A stretch of DNA of 64,000 nt from Porites lobata (taxonomy: Eukaryota > Cnidaria > Anthozoa > Scleractinia > Poritidae), in NCBI GenBank assembly GCA_942486035.1, contig CALNXK010000039.1, positions 1,998,501-2,062,500 of the forward strand, written 5' to 3'. The notes under the pieces are model-generated. The model saw only the letters and a list, made by a program, of their open reading frames with translations. It ran no database searches and was not told the origin of the DNA. The position numbers and the translations under genes are program-made. Shown in pieces: positions 24,514 to 35,891 of this stretch; position 1 is the stretch's first letter; each line of letters begins with the position of its first letter.

Positions 24514-27500
24514 GTAATAATAATAGAGGCTCACACTAGATTGATTGAGATAAGAACGGGTGGATGGGTGTCTGGATATGACTGTTAAAAAGCTGGCCTG
24601 GTGTCTAGATATTAAGGAGCGTAAGCAAAGACGACGGCGACAGCAACGAAAATGTCAAAAAGCGATTAAACAACAACGCTCTTTTTTGTACATTTAATTT
24701 TGCCGTCGTTTCACGACTACGACGTGAAAGTGCTTAATTTCACCTTTCAGAGGGGGCCTTCAATCCTGGGGACCGAATTGAAGTATACTGACTTAACTAA
24801 GCCTTTGAGGACGTAATTCTCGTTGAGCTTCGTTTTCCATCAAATCGTCGGTTTTTCAAGGAAATAGTCGCAGATCAAGAGTTATTTTTTCTTGGTAACG
24901 ATACTAACGAGTTCGAGCAACCACAAGGAAGACAAAGAAAACAGACATAGATTTAATAAGCAAAATGACTCTAAACGCAAAACGTGCAGCACACTTTTTG
25001 GCGCATTCCTTTGCCATCATCGCACGGTTAACGTTGTTAAACTTGATCGCAATAATATGCGATCGTCGATTTAATCTCTGAGGTAATCGTTTTATCCGAC
25101 TAAGCAACGTACCCTTACTGACTGTAAGTTGTCTAAATCCATTATTTATTACAAATCATACTATTGAATCAAGGGTTTTTGCATTAGTTTGAGAGCAATG
25201 TCTCATAAACCTTTATTTATCAGGAGTTCTACATGGGTGGATGTCACGAAAAAGCCAAAACCGAGGTGGAAATCATGTGGACAAATCAACATGGAACCGG
25301 ACCAAAAACCGACGACAGGGTGGAGTCACAAGTCATCTTACAGTACATGTGTCAACCGTAGCCCGAAGGAAAGATGACTTCCGCAGATGTGAACATAGCC
25401 TTTGATTATCACACCATTCGTAATGGTCAGACACTTACCCAACAAGCATTTGCACCAAACGGAGCTCGGGAAAATGCTTACATCAGAAAGGACCGTGACC
25501 TTCATGAACCACTCAGTTACTATCAAGCTTGCTTCCGCAGAGAGCGAAACAAAGGCAAGTATACTCTTTAATTGTGTACATTTTCAGGGAGTTGATAAAA
25601 AGAGTTGGTTGGTGTTGTGTCAGATTGCTCTAAGGCCATATTGGTGTACCCAAAACGATGGAACTGCGGCCATATTGATGTATCAAAAAATCCGGTGGGG
25701 AATGAGCTCTTTCTCTCGTAAAACTTCTGTTGTTCTAAGAAACTTGCATAGCTGTTGACGACAACGTTTTCTTCAAAACTGCGTCAAAATTTGTCCCCCA
25801 AAAGGGTCTCACAGCACAAACTCAGTGTCATGCTCATCTTCGAAGAGGTGAAACCTTCAACGCGTTAGCCTCCACGTGAGCCCTTATTTTTCGAATAAGC
25901 CGTATGGACATGAGATTCATTTGAATCAAGGAAATTGTCTCCATGCAACCTAACCCAAATTGCCTTGTTTGATAGGTTTGTTTACCGCTGACCAGAAACT
26001 CAAAGGTGATTTGCCAATCTACACAAGGCAAAATCCAGCAGGAACAAGGAGGGGCCTCGAGGTACCTGAAGAACGTGATTACTATCCATACTGGGGCCCC
26101 ACCCCGTGGAACGACATTGCTGTCCTAGTCAGTGATAAAAAGACTCTGGAATTAATGGAGAAACACTTTAACAACTCTCATTACGGCTACAAACGTGAGT
26201 ATGTGCCAAATCGTTAATCCAAAGTGTTAATCCTACACAAAAGAAACTTGCTAAGTTTTGACTACTACAAATTTAGCACAAGTGATAGCACAAGTTGAAT
26301 CGTTGGTTTAATTCTTTGCCAACGCCAGTCTGAAAGTTCTTTACATGGTTCCTGGTTTAATCGAACTGGTCTTTTTGCTGTGAATAGAAATCAGTGTTTA
26401 AAATGACTTACACACTATACAGGCTTTCTGTAGGTTAGAAAGTAGTGATCATCGTATAAGGAAAGCTTCGACTTTGCCGACCCCAACCCCGACCTGTGAG
26501 GAAATTTAAACATCTCAAAAGTGGAAGTGATGTTGTCTGCGATAGAATGCGCCATCTTGTCGACTTCAAAGATGCCGGTCTTGAATAGAGTACTGTTGAC
26601 CCAGCTCTTCTGTTCAGTCTAAACAGTTCAATGCAAGTAACGCTTTCTGCACGAACTTTCACGGAGTTGCCATCCCTAATAGTTGTTAAGTGCGGATCAC
26701 TGTGAACCGCTTTGTGCTCGAACGGAAGCGATATCAGGAGGTCTTCTTTTCTCTTTTTCTTCTTTCAAACAATGTCCCGGACTTGAAAAACTATCTCTGC
26801 CACTTAATGATGATTCCCTTCCTAAAATCACACGCATGAAATCTTTAAGTTCTTCTAAAGCGTTATGTGGTTCACTGACAGAGCAAGAAGGCTCAATTTT
26901 GAGGTGGTTAATTTTCGTTCGTAAATAACCGAATATTGCTTAATCTTTTTGCAGACATGTGTATTATGCCATCCACGCTGGCTGGAAATTTACACTGTCC
27001 TCGAGAACATACCAACCATATTGCACAACAGTGCGTTGCTAAATACATCACTGCTAACACCTGTAAAGCTGCAGGTGGTAGATGGACAAAATTCATCACA
27101 AACATTGTGGAGAGAACCTCTGGAATTTTGAACACTTGTCACGCTATGGGGGATATGAAGTTCAAAAGAGGCATTCCTTATCAGCCTCACAAAGTGTCCC
27201 AAGGAGCTGATGAACCGGTGCAGTATGTTCTCGTTCAGAAACCACCCGACGTAATCTACGCTCCGTCCACCGTCGTAAACCATAACGGAATAAATATGGA
27301 GGGCAAGTTTTCTTCTTATAAGTGGAAAGTACCCTGCTTTCCTACCAACACAACACAGCGCTGCGTGCTACGTATAAGGTAGGAAGTGTACGGCCACAGA
27401 CCTTATTCGCATCATGTAAGGAAATCTGGATTCCGGGGAGTTCTGGGAAATTTTTGCTTGTGGAATCCGGAATCCTGGTCTTTGGAATATGGAATACAGC

Positions 27501-30500
27501 TCAAGGAATCCAGAATCCCACTAACGACTGGAATTCAGAGTCCAAGTCCCATTGACAAGGACTGAAATTCAGTACCTGGAATCCGGAATATGGAATCCAC
27601 AATCTGTCTTGGATTCCACATGAGGTGACCTTATTCGAAAATCCAAAACCAAGACCAAGTTTTGTGAGCCCGCGAGACTGAGCACCCCACCCAAACCCTT
27701 GTTTTCACTAAAACCGCTGGACGCCATAACCTGGTTAAGGTCATTGTTATCTGAGGTCTTCCACCTTATTCACGAGACCCGCCATCTTTATAAGCTCTTA
27801 AGGACTGATGGGATAAAAATATGGCTGTCAAAACTCGGTTTCCATGGCAACGTCAATGTTGACGACGACTTAAAAATGTTCCCAGATAGGACAAACTACT
27901 AAGTTTGGTGGTCATAGCTTAAAACCTTTTGAACTTGTTTAAACTTTTTCGCGAGGGGGGCTCCAAAAGCTCCCCCCTGTCTGAATAGGGTTAAGAGATA
28001 TCATCACCAACCAAAACCCACAGACGAAAATACACGACGCCGAGCGTTTTAAAATTGTTATGATAATCAAAAGGCTGGAAATCAAGTCCTGGTATGTTTA
28101 GTCCTAGAACGGACTGTTGTTGACAGTGACTGACGTTTCGAAAACCTATTCGGTACTCATTTTGAGAGTCAAAGTGAGTTGTATCAAATCAGTTGATGGT
28201 ATTTCACTCTGGTTATTGACCTGGTTGCTCAATAAATTCGCGATGTTGTTGGTCTTCTGTTAGTAATAAGCCGTGTTACACTAATAACGGTCATTTTAAT
28301 ATTAGTCAAATTGAAGGTTGTTTACGATAGAATGATAATTTCATGACCATCCAGTGTCTATATACCAGTGCATTTGCCCAAATGATGGAGTTACGCTTTG
28401 TTGTAGGTATAACATCACCAGTGATGACGTCCCACGTGAATTTAATGTCAAAGACAACGGAAAGTAAGTGAAACTAATAGAGTTCCTTTCCTTGTCCTAG
28501 TGCGACTCTTACACCCCAGCATGGCTAGCCTGCGAAAACATCCCTTTCTCCTCGCTCTTCGCTGCTTGGGACGTTTCGCGCGGAGGAACGCGCGAAACGT
28601 CCCCAGCGGCGAAGAGCGAGGAGAAACGGATGGTTTCGCAGGCTACAGCATGGCACTTCTGTACTTTTGACCACCTGTCTGAAAGGCCTATTGTGCTTTT
28701 AAGGAAAACGGCATGCACATCGTTAGACTGAATCCTTCGATAACACTCCTGCCAAGGGGTTTCAAGCTATTTCACTTTTGTTCCCTCTAAGGTTACGTTT
28801 TATGTACATCCAAGAATATTCGAAAAATTTCAAACATATCAAAATTCAATGGTAGCAATGATTACTAATTGTACGGGTTGTTTACAGGTGAATTTCTACT
28901 AACACCTCTACGCAAGGGTCGCTTTCTTGTCTCTGTGGACAGCTCAAACAATCAAATGCTCGTAGTTCCCAATTTGATGTGTAAACCACTGAAGACGGCC
29001 TTTCCTCACTATATAAGTGAAAGCAATTTATCCGGCGGAAACTTTCCACAGACGGTCCTTATTAACAGTAATTTCTGACACTCTGTAGGGTTGGTTTCCT
29101 TTGTTTGCCTTGTTCAAGTGCGTTTTTTTCTTTGTTTCTTTTCTTTCTTTTTTTTTGATCGACGTGACAAACCACGGCCCCGTGAAAGAGCCTCGGTTGT
29201 CATTAGGTTGATTTAGCCACAGAACGGGAACCCCAGATGACGACGGTGAGTGCAAATCAAACTGGCCTCGGTTGATCAAAGGCTGGATAGTGCTATCCAC
29301 CGGATAAATCTCTATCCACTGGATAGTGATTCATCCGGTGGATAGCACTATCTATCGTTTGAACAACCGGGCCGTGGCGACAACTGGCTTGACCGATAGC
29401 AGAGCGGCAAATTGGTCACCGGAAGTCGCGTTTAGTCCTTTTCGCGTGCTTTCCCATCGTCAACTGACGTTCTTGTTCTGTTGCTAAATCAGCCTGTTTA
29501 TTTCTATAGTCGTGGAAACTGTTACATGACCACCAGAAAACTGATCTCTCCTTCCCGTCTCCCTGTATCGTGATAGCCAAATAACCTCTGGAACACATAT
29601 TTTTACGAAGATCTATCTTAAAGTGATCGTCTTTGCTCTCACAGAGTTAAGAACAACCCGAAAACTAAAGCAACTGACGGGCAAACGGATCTTCAGCTCG
29701 CCCTGAACACAGCTCAGGTTGGACGAACATTCCAGGACAGAAGTCACGTGTTCTTACTGAAGCCACGGAATCTTCTTCCCGAAAAGTACCAGCAATCAAA
29801 CATTAGATACATCTTTGGAATGGGAAAGAGGGGGAACATTGTCCAGGCGTATCCCGCCATGGAATATCGTTTCTTCCCAGAACGCGTTTCTGTTACAACT
29901 GATGATCTAGTTTGTTTCGTTTGGTCCGGTAAGAACTACTCCCAGCTAGCGGGACTAATAGGCCACTTTAGATTTCCAAAATCCCTCACTTTCAAAATAA
30001 GGTCAAGTTTTATTTGCATGAGAATGGAAAATCATTTCCATATCAAAGGCTGAGCACTTAACCTTGTTTTGATACAGAGGCCTGGGAGAACTCGGAAATG
30101 GCCTATTAAGTTAGTCCCCCACGTAGCCGTTACTGTCTCGTCACAAAACGCGCGTTACGTGACAAGACCTGCGTGACTAACTTAGGCTGTATTCACACAA
30201 TACCGGTGCCAACACGAAAAGTGTGAAAAGCGCTAGAAACGGCCCGGGACTGTAGCAAGTCGTTCACACAAATCGAATATCGTGCCGGCGCGGTTGGTCG
30301 AGGGGGTTTGGTGAACTAAATCCCAGTCCTCACTCCTGAGTTTTTACTTCCGTTTCAGTAGTTTCCATTTGATACTTGCCTCTACTTATTCACTTCCGCT
30401 ACGGTCCGAATACCTGTTCACACCCAGTGCACCAAAGTAATGGTACAGAACCTATCCGATATGTAACGCTCTATGTTCGAGATCGGCGCCGCTCAGCTCA

Positions 30501-31498
30501 GTCACAGAAACCTCGCCGAAGTCACCGTTCCGTTGTGTTTGAACAGAAACCCTTTCCAGTATCATTTTCGTGGCGTCGCAAAAGCTATCCGGTATAGCGT
30601 GAATGTAGACTTAAAAATCATTGCTTATCACTTTTGTTAAAAGCACGCTACAGTAAACACTTTTAAAACTCTTTACTACAGTGTTGTCGCAGCATTTAAC
30701 ACTTGAAAAGGGTCTAAAATTGCTTATTATCTCCCTCCTAATTCTTTTATTCTCCAGGTTGGAACAATAACCCGAACAATGCTGGGGAAGGAAGAGCACG
30801 TAAGAAGTTTCTTTTTTTTTATTTTGTTGTTTGGGAGAGAAAGAGAAAGGTACACGGTTGATACGCTCATATAAAAGCAACCCCGCCTCATTTTTTAAGC
30901 CTGCTCAGTGACTACATTAGTTGAAAAAAAAAAACCGGTTAATGTTCTTTCTTTACAATAACTTTTTTCTTGATTAAAACGCGGTGGTGAATTAAAAACC
31001 TGCTGAATAAATGAGAAAGATGTTTTCAATTTACTGCCTCCATCAAATAGAAGAGTTTGACGAACATTCCAGGACATGAAAATCAATTACTGAAAAATCA
31101 TCTTTCTCATTTTACTTTACTTCAATATAAATTCGTTCAGAGCTCACACACATACAAATGTTTCCATGTGTGTTTCAGGCACGGATCGCACCAACGTGTG
31201 TTGGGTGAAGGAAGGATGTAGTTCTCTTCAACCCAAAGCTTGCTCCAGCCTGCCTCTTGAAGTCGTTGATTATGTGGATGAATTTGACGCCAAGAAGCTG
31301 AACCTTTACCTTAACACAGGGTGTTACACCGGTGATCCTAAAAGACTGCAGGCTCAGCTTGATAACGCGTCAGCCTCCTGTAATCCACCGTGTTTCCGCA
31401 TCACAAAGCCTGGGGAGTACTGTTATATGAGCACGCGCAATAACAACTTCTCCAACCGACGTCACATGGGACAGATTACAGTCACCGAACCTCCTTAG
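22494..31498 (+). CDS. DD3-3-like secreted protein, nine coding exons, in-frame TAG
   Basis: Exons: 22494-22646, 24110-24196, 25224-25554, 25976-26194, 26955-27378, 28407-28463, 29645-29928, 30758-30799, 31179-31498. Phases join without a shift to 638 codons; the stop is TAG at 31496-31498. Residues 1-20 are a signal peptide (MKSIFVWSCLMAALTELCLS), then DIYLHVPHGSNNRLNG, IMWTNQHG, QYMC, PEERDYYPYWGP, VNHNGINMEGKFSSYK, LNTAQVGRTFQDRSHV and YMSTRNNNFSNRR. These landmarks, in order, match the Dictyostelium DD3-3 family and its cnidarian relatives. Its biochemical function is unknown to me; the signal peptide and cysteines imply a secreted, disulphide-bonded protein. Codon 126 is TAG (25359-25361) with the frame open on both sides. 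Intron 3 has a GC donor. It is either a recent pseudogene, a null allele, or carries a base error. Confidence 0.82.
23030..23232 (-). repeat. GGATTCC-rich dispersed repeat
   Basis: Reverse-complement relative of the repeat at 27418-27625, in intron 1 of the DD3-3-like gene. Both share the order GCTTGTG, GGAATCC blocks, CAGTACCTGGAATCCGGAAT. Confidence 0.8.
24463..24526 (+). repeat. AAT trinucleotide microsatellite
   Basis: An almost pure run of AAT/TAA units in intron 2 of the DD3-3-like gene. Confidence 0.95.
25359..25361 (+). other. In-frame TAG in exon 3 of DD3-3-like gene
   Basis: The TAG lies in frame between QYMCQP and PEGKMTSADVNIAF. Downstream coding similarity resumes at once in the same frame, so this is a single-codon nonsense change rather than a frameshift. 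A 29-nt GTAG...CAG segment overlaps it but is too short for a normal intron. Confidence 0.85.
25555..25975 (+). other. GC-AG intron (intron 3 of DD3-3-like gene)
   Basis: The junction is AAAG followed by GCAAGT, the usual context for a GC donor, and the acceptor is TTGATAG before GTTTGTTTACC. Joining them gives NKGLFTADQ, as expected for the family. Reading through gives a stop within five codons. The intron also holds a dispersed repeat (about 25630-25760) related to 17090-17210. Confidence 0.8.
27418..27625 (+). repeat. GGATTCC-rich dispersed repeat
   Basis: About 200 bp of degenerate GGAATCC words in intron 5 of the DD3-3-like gene, inverted relative to the copy in intron 1. Confidence 0.8.
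28526..28645. mobile_element. TAGCCTGC-type hairpin MITE
   Basis: Near-perfect 120-bp inverted repeat from TAGCCTGCGAAAAC to GGTTTCGCAGGCTA. The arms carry CTCCTCGCTCTTCGC and its complement, and the centre is GTTTCGCGCG...CGCGCGAAAC. It lies in intron 6 of the DD3-3-like gene. Confidence 0.9.
29284..29353. repeat. Short inverted-repeat element (GGATAG/CTATCC type)
   Basis: Palindromic segment containing GATAGTGCTATCCACCGGAT and its reversed arm. It is related to 12751-12850 in the equivalent intron of the left copy. Confidence 0.7.
30187..30613. mobile_element. Probable MITE in intron 7
   Basis: The left end (GGCTGTATTCACACAATACC) is an imperfect inverted match to the right end (GGTATAGCGTGAATGTAGAC). 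The interior has GC-rich inverted words and no coding content. The target duplication is not clear. Confidence 0.5.
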
Positions 31499-31742
31499 TA
31501 ACAAAGCACGGCTTTCTCGGAGATCAGCGGCTCAAGAATTTCCGAGATCGCAAAAACGGAAAAGCTTAGTTTGTGCCTAGGTTTTCTCACCACTGCTGAA
31601 GATAGAAAATGTATAATCAATGAAATTCTTGTCGAGCATCGTTAATGAGTTTAAAAACGTCTCCAACCGACGTCACATGGGACAGAGATCGACGGCTCAA
31701 GGATTTCTGGTTACACCCTTATTCTTGAGAACGGATGTTTTA

Positions 31743-33310
31743 TGAGTCAAATGGGTCAATGAGTCAAGACTCATGAGTCAATGAGTCAATGAGTCAATGA
31801 GTCAGATCTGAAAAAATAAAAGTTTCGGTAGAAACAATAAAATTAAGCATTACTTCTACTTGCTTCATTGCTGCCTGAACATGCAAGGCCTATTTCTGAC
31901 ATGAAATCTCAACCTGGGCTGTTTGTTAGCAGTATTCCAGGCCCTGCCGCTACTACTACCTGCATGCCCTAAAAAATAGCATTCCCAGACACCCTTCAAG
32001 AACCATTTAAACCATCAGGCAGTCCATACTACTAGAGTTTCCATACCAGGAGTGAAGTGCTGCCCCAAGGTTGTTCATATTAGTTGATACACGAGTCTTA
32101 AAGAGGCGAGCTAATGTAAATAGACACAAACATAATGCAAACAATGAATGCCCAAAGATTTCAATCAATCAACGAGCCTTGAAAGCTATTTAAAATTACA
32201 ATGGCTATACAGTTTATTCCTCAACAATAATTATTCGTACACTGTATGTTTCTAATATAAACACTGACTGTGTACAACTGTTTAGCTGACTGTTCCACTC
32301 GCTGTTTCATACCCCTCCTCAGGCAAATTACAATTATTGTAATTCAGTTTGTTCGCCTTGTAGCATCATTCACCTATTGAGGCAAGTAAAACTGACTGGA
32401 AAAAGTGGTGAACTATATTGGGAAGATTATCAACTGAAAACAACTCTGCTATTGATTGTTGGAACAGACGCTTAGTGTCCTGGATCGTCTTCATTGTGTT
32501 CATGATCGACAGCGATCCACAGCATGAAAGAAAATTGTATTCCCTTTCAGGCGCGGATCCATACCGGTTTCCACCGTTTTACGAAAATCGGTCAGATTTT
32601 TCATAATAAATATATTTTTAGTAAAAAACTTTAAACTTTCAAAGTTGATATCTGGAAAATGGTTCGGACAGTCTGTAAATATCCCATCTGAATGACTCAG
32701 AAACCCGGGAAAGGGGACTTTGCTCCCAGGGGAGCATGCCCCCAGACCTCTCTAGAAGTAGGAAATCGGTCAGTATTTATTCTAGATCCGCACCTGCCCT
32801 TGATAAGATTCCTCGCTAAAAATTAACCTAATAAATACTTCCCGGAATACTTACCTTTACACCAGCATTACAAGCTAATGAGTAACATACCAATACAGAT
32901 ATAAAACGCACTCATGACCGATTTTCTACTTCAAACCGGGCCCAAACACAGCTAAACACCAACACACCGAATATCAGAGAACGACTGATCCCAGATTTGA
33001 GTCTTTGAGCGCTAGGAAATTGCATGTCTGATTTATCTCAATTTACTTAAAGCGCTGTGTTCAATGGGAATTAAACACTTTCTTCCGAGGCACTCACAAA
33101 ATTTTTTGCTTCTGCTATGCGGCAGGACCTGGGAACTGCTAACAAACAGCCTATGGCGAGATTTCGTGTCAGAAACAGGCCTTGTGCAGGCAGCAATGAA
33201 GGTAGTAGAGAAAATAAGTAAAAATAATGCTTAATTCTATTGTTTCTACCGAAACTTTTTTTTTGTCAGATCTGACTCATTGACTCATGACTCATGACTC
33301 ATTTGACTCA
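31743..33310. mobile_element. Long-inverted-repeat element with TTA duplication
   Basis: The ends begin TGAGTCAAATG and close with CATTTGACTCA, flanked by TTA on both sides (31740-31742 and 33311-33313). The inverted arms extend about 190 bp and include tandem ATGAGTCA words, AGTTTCGGTAGAAACAAT and GGCTGTTTGTTAGCAG. A 3-bp TWA duplication suggests a PIF/Harbinger-type non-autonomous element. No transposase frame is seen. A smaller element is nested at 32549-32797. Confidence 0.8.
32549..32797. mobile_element. hAT-like MITE nested in the preceding element
   Basis: It begins CAGGCGCGGATC and ends GATCCGCACCTG, and carries AAATCGGTCAG in both arms. CAGG-GCGGATC ends are typical of hAT elements. 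An exact 8-bp target duplication is not evident. Confidence 0.65.
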
Positions 33311-33653
33311 TTAATACTTTACACTCCTTATTCTTTATTGTCGCTTCGTAGTCATTAGCTTCCTCGCTATAACAGTTTTTACGTATTTATCATTGTACAT
33401 AATTTATTTTGCTTGGTTGTGCTGGAAAACGTCCTAAATAAAATCTACATTAAAAAAATCTTGACACATTATGAGTTAATTACGGCTGTGTTTTACTCAC
33501 CGAAGCGGCCCCAAAAGCCTCTGAAGCCTAAAACAGATCTTTCTGATTTACAGTGTAAAATCTCCACATTCGAGATGGTCTTGGAACCATAATGGGACTT
33601 GGGAAAACCTATAAATACGTCTATTCTAATTTCAGAATTTCATAATTCGATTA

Positions 33654-34401
33654 CAGTTGACTCCCGATAACTCGAACCATCGCTAACACGAACCTCGCGC
33701 TAACTCGAACCAAAGTCGATTTCCCCTGGATTTCCTTCTTACATTTACTGTAATTTTACTCTCGGTAACTCGAACCTCCCGCTAACTCGAAGTAATTTTT
33801 GTTTGCTTTCAGCTCATTTCTATAAAATTTTACCGTCGATAACTCGAACCATGTTATAAACGTGTGACAAGTCGGAAAAGCAACCGTCTGTACATTGATT
33901 TATTTCAAAGCAACCGAGTAAATTATTTGTCTTTACTTTTTGCCACTCCAGTTCAAATTCAGTGCCGGTCCATTCCTGTATAATCTGTTGTTTAAGTAAT
34001 ATATCAAACATGAGATGCAGTGTTTCATCACCAGATGAAACACCGAGAAGAGAGTTGAAAATACGACGCGCAGCGGACTATTTTTGACGAACTTCGAGGT
34101 GTTTCATCTGGTGATGAAACACTGTGTCGAATGTTTGATATTTCTTCTCAAACAAAATCATTTTTGAAGGAGAAATTAAGGATGCAAATACTAAGCAGTG
34201 TTTCATCCGATTTCCAAACACTCATTAAACATTAATTTCCTTTGTATTTTCTTAATGAATTATTAATGAGTTTGAGAATTGCCTTTCCTTCCCTCCCATC
34301 CATTTGTTTATTTCCTTACTTCCGTTTATTTGCTTCAAACTCCCGATAACTCGAACTATTTTCGATTTCCCTTGAAGGTTCGAGTTATCGGGAGCCGACT
34401 G
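33654..34401. mobile_element. Tc1/mariner (pogo-like) MITE
   Basis: TIRs CAGTTGACTCCCGATAACTC and GAGTTATCGGGAGCCGACTG are flanked by TA on each side (33652-33653 and 34402-34403). Internal copies of the CTCGAACC word repeat near both ends. Non-autonomous. Confidence 0.85.
34018..34124. mobile_element. Palindromic hairpin nested in the MITE
   Basis: Arms CAGTGTTTCATCACCAGATG and CATCTGGTGATGAAACACTG enclose a short GC-rich loop. An outer inverted pair, ATATCAAACAT / ATGTTTGATAT, sits at 34001-34011 and 34131-34141. Confidence 0.85.
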
Positions 34402-35750
34402 TACTTGCAGCAGGTGAAGGGGCTGTATTAGTGATAATACGTTTAAATATGCAGCGGGTATTCCCCGAAGCGAGTTTCGCTTTCTGAGAAATTTAGCTGC
34501 AATATGATTGGATAACGCTTGCATTGAATGTATTAAAGTACTGAATTTCCCAGAAGACCTTTCAAAGTTCCGGGGTAAAAAACCCTTCTTACTTTTGAAA
34601 ATGACGACTCAAACGAGTGGTATCAGGATAAAATAAACGATTCAAAGAGTTACAAAGGAACGGACATTTTTACATTCATCGAAGGAAATAGGAAGAATTG
34701 AAGGCAGTGAGCTTCTCACAGGTAATCAGAACAATTCAAAAGATTAGTTTAATTTTAGCGCCGATCCTCTCGTAGCACGGACTGTAGGCTTTCAATCGAA
34801 TCGCCGAGAGTGAACTCCTGTAACTCAGTTTTCGATCATTGATTTAATAGCTGACCGAAATTTTGTTTGTAAAGGCCTTCAGTTACGTCTTTCTATTTCA
34901 GTTTAAACGTTCGATCGAGCTTTTTGTTATGGCAACTATTTTAGACATAACAGACATTTTATAGGAGTAGACATCGTATAAACTTAATTTTATTTCAGTT
35001 GCACAAACAAAACAAATGTCCTGTTAATAGAATAACCAAAGGAAATTGAACTTAAAGGAAAGCCTTTCTTAGAAACAGTGACTTAATTTAGTTATCAAAA
35101 ACCGTGACAGATTTATTCCAAAATAAGTTCAAAGGCTGTTTTCTTAAGGCATTGGAAAATGGAATTTGTATTTGGTACATTTTAATTTCCTCTTTCGTTT
35201 TTACCAGCGTCTACTTCTTAATTTGCGTCGGCCATTTCAGACGATAAAGCGCCGAGTAGGCAGATATATGAAACCGGAAATGCAGTTTACAACCGGCTGC
35301 TGTCTCGAGTAGCGGATTTGGGCACGAATTATATTAACATGTTCTGAAGTAGAACCCCAAAAAATGTTCCAATGCACAGTATTTGTATTTGCAGAAGAAT
35401 CTTGCAGACCTCAAAGCCATTGAATGGGGACTAGCGACAAACGGCGAATTTAACTGACTACCGACAAAACGAGAAAAAAATAACGACTACACCAACAGCA
35501 ATAAAACAAGCCGACTACCGACATGGTCCAACATTGTACAGATATTTTGTATTCGGAAATAAGTCGGGTTTTTTTTTGTCTCTTATTTCCCTTTTGAGTC
35601 AAAAGCATTTTGCTTGACTTGTTTCCAGCACAGGGAAGGTCTTTTAGTCTGCTCTATTTCAGACCAGAGGTAAATGACTTTAAATTCCAGTTTCAGTACT
35701 TACTGTATAGAGTTTCCTGTCATGTGAAATTGTTATGAAAACCAAGTCGT

Positions 35751-35891
35751 GTAGACATATTTTAAATTCTGCAAGCAGAATACTGCAATGCTGATCGTAC
35801 TACGTGAAAATTAACTCTGTCTTGCAGGGTTAATTTTCACGTAGTACGATCAGCATTGCAGTATTCTGCTTACAGAATTTAATATGTCTAC
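35751..35891. repeat. Near-perfect palindrome, 67-bp arms
   Basis: Left arm 35751-35819 and right arm 35825-35891 are reverse complements except for a few bases, separated by only about five bases. The arms contain AGAATACTGCAATGCTGATC and CGTACTACGTGAAAATTAA. Probably a hairpin MITE; it could extrude as a cruciform. No target duplication is recognised. Confidence 0.9.

Noticed and set aside
25352..25386. A tiny intron that would remove the in-frame TAG in the DD3-3-like exon
   Set aside because: The only GT...AG pair spans about 29 bases, too short for splicing, and would delete residues or shift frame.
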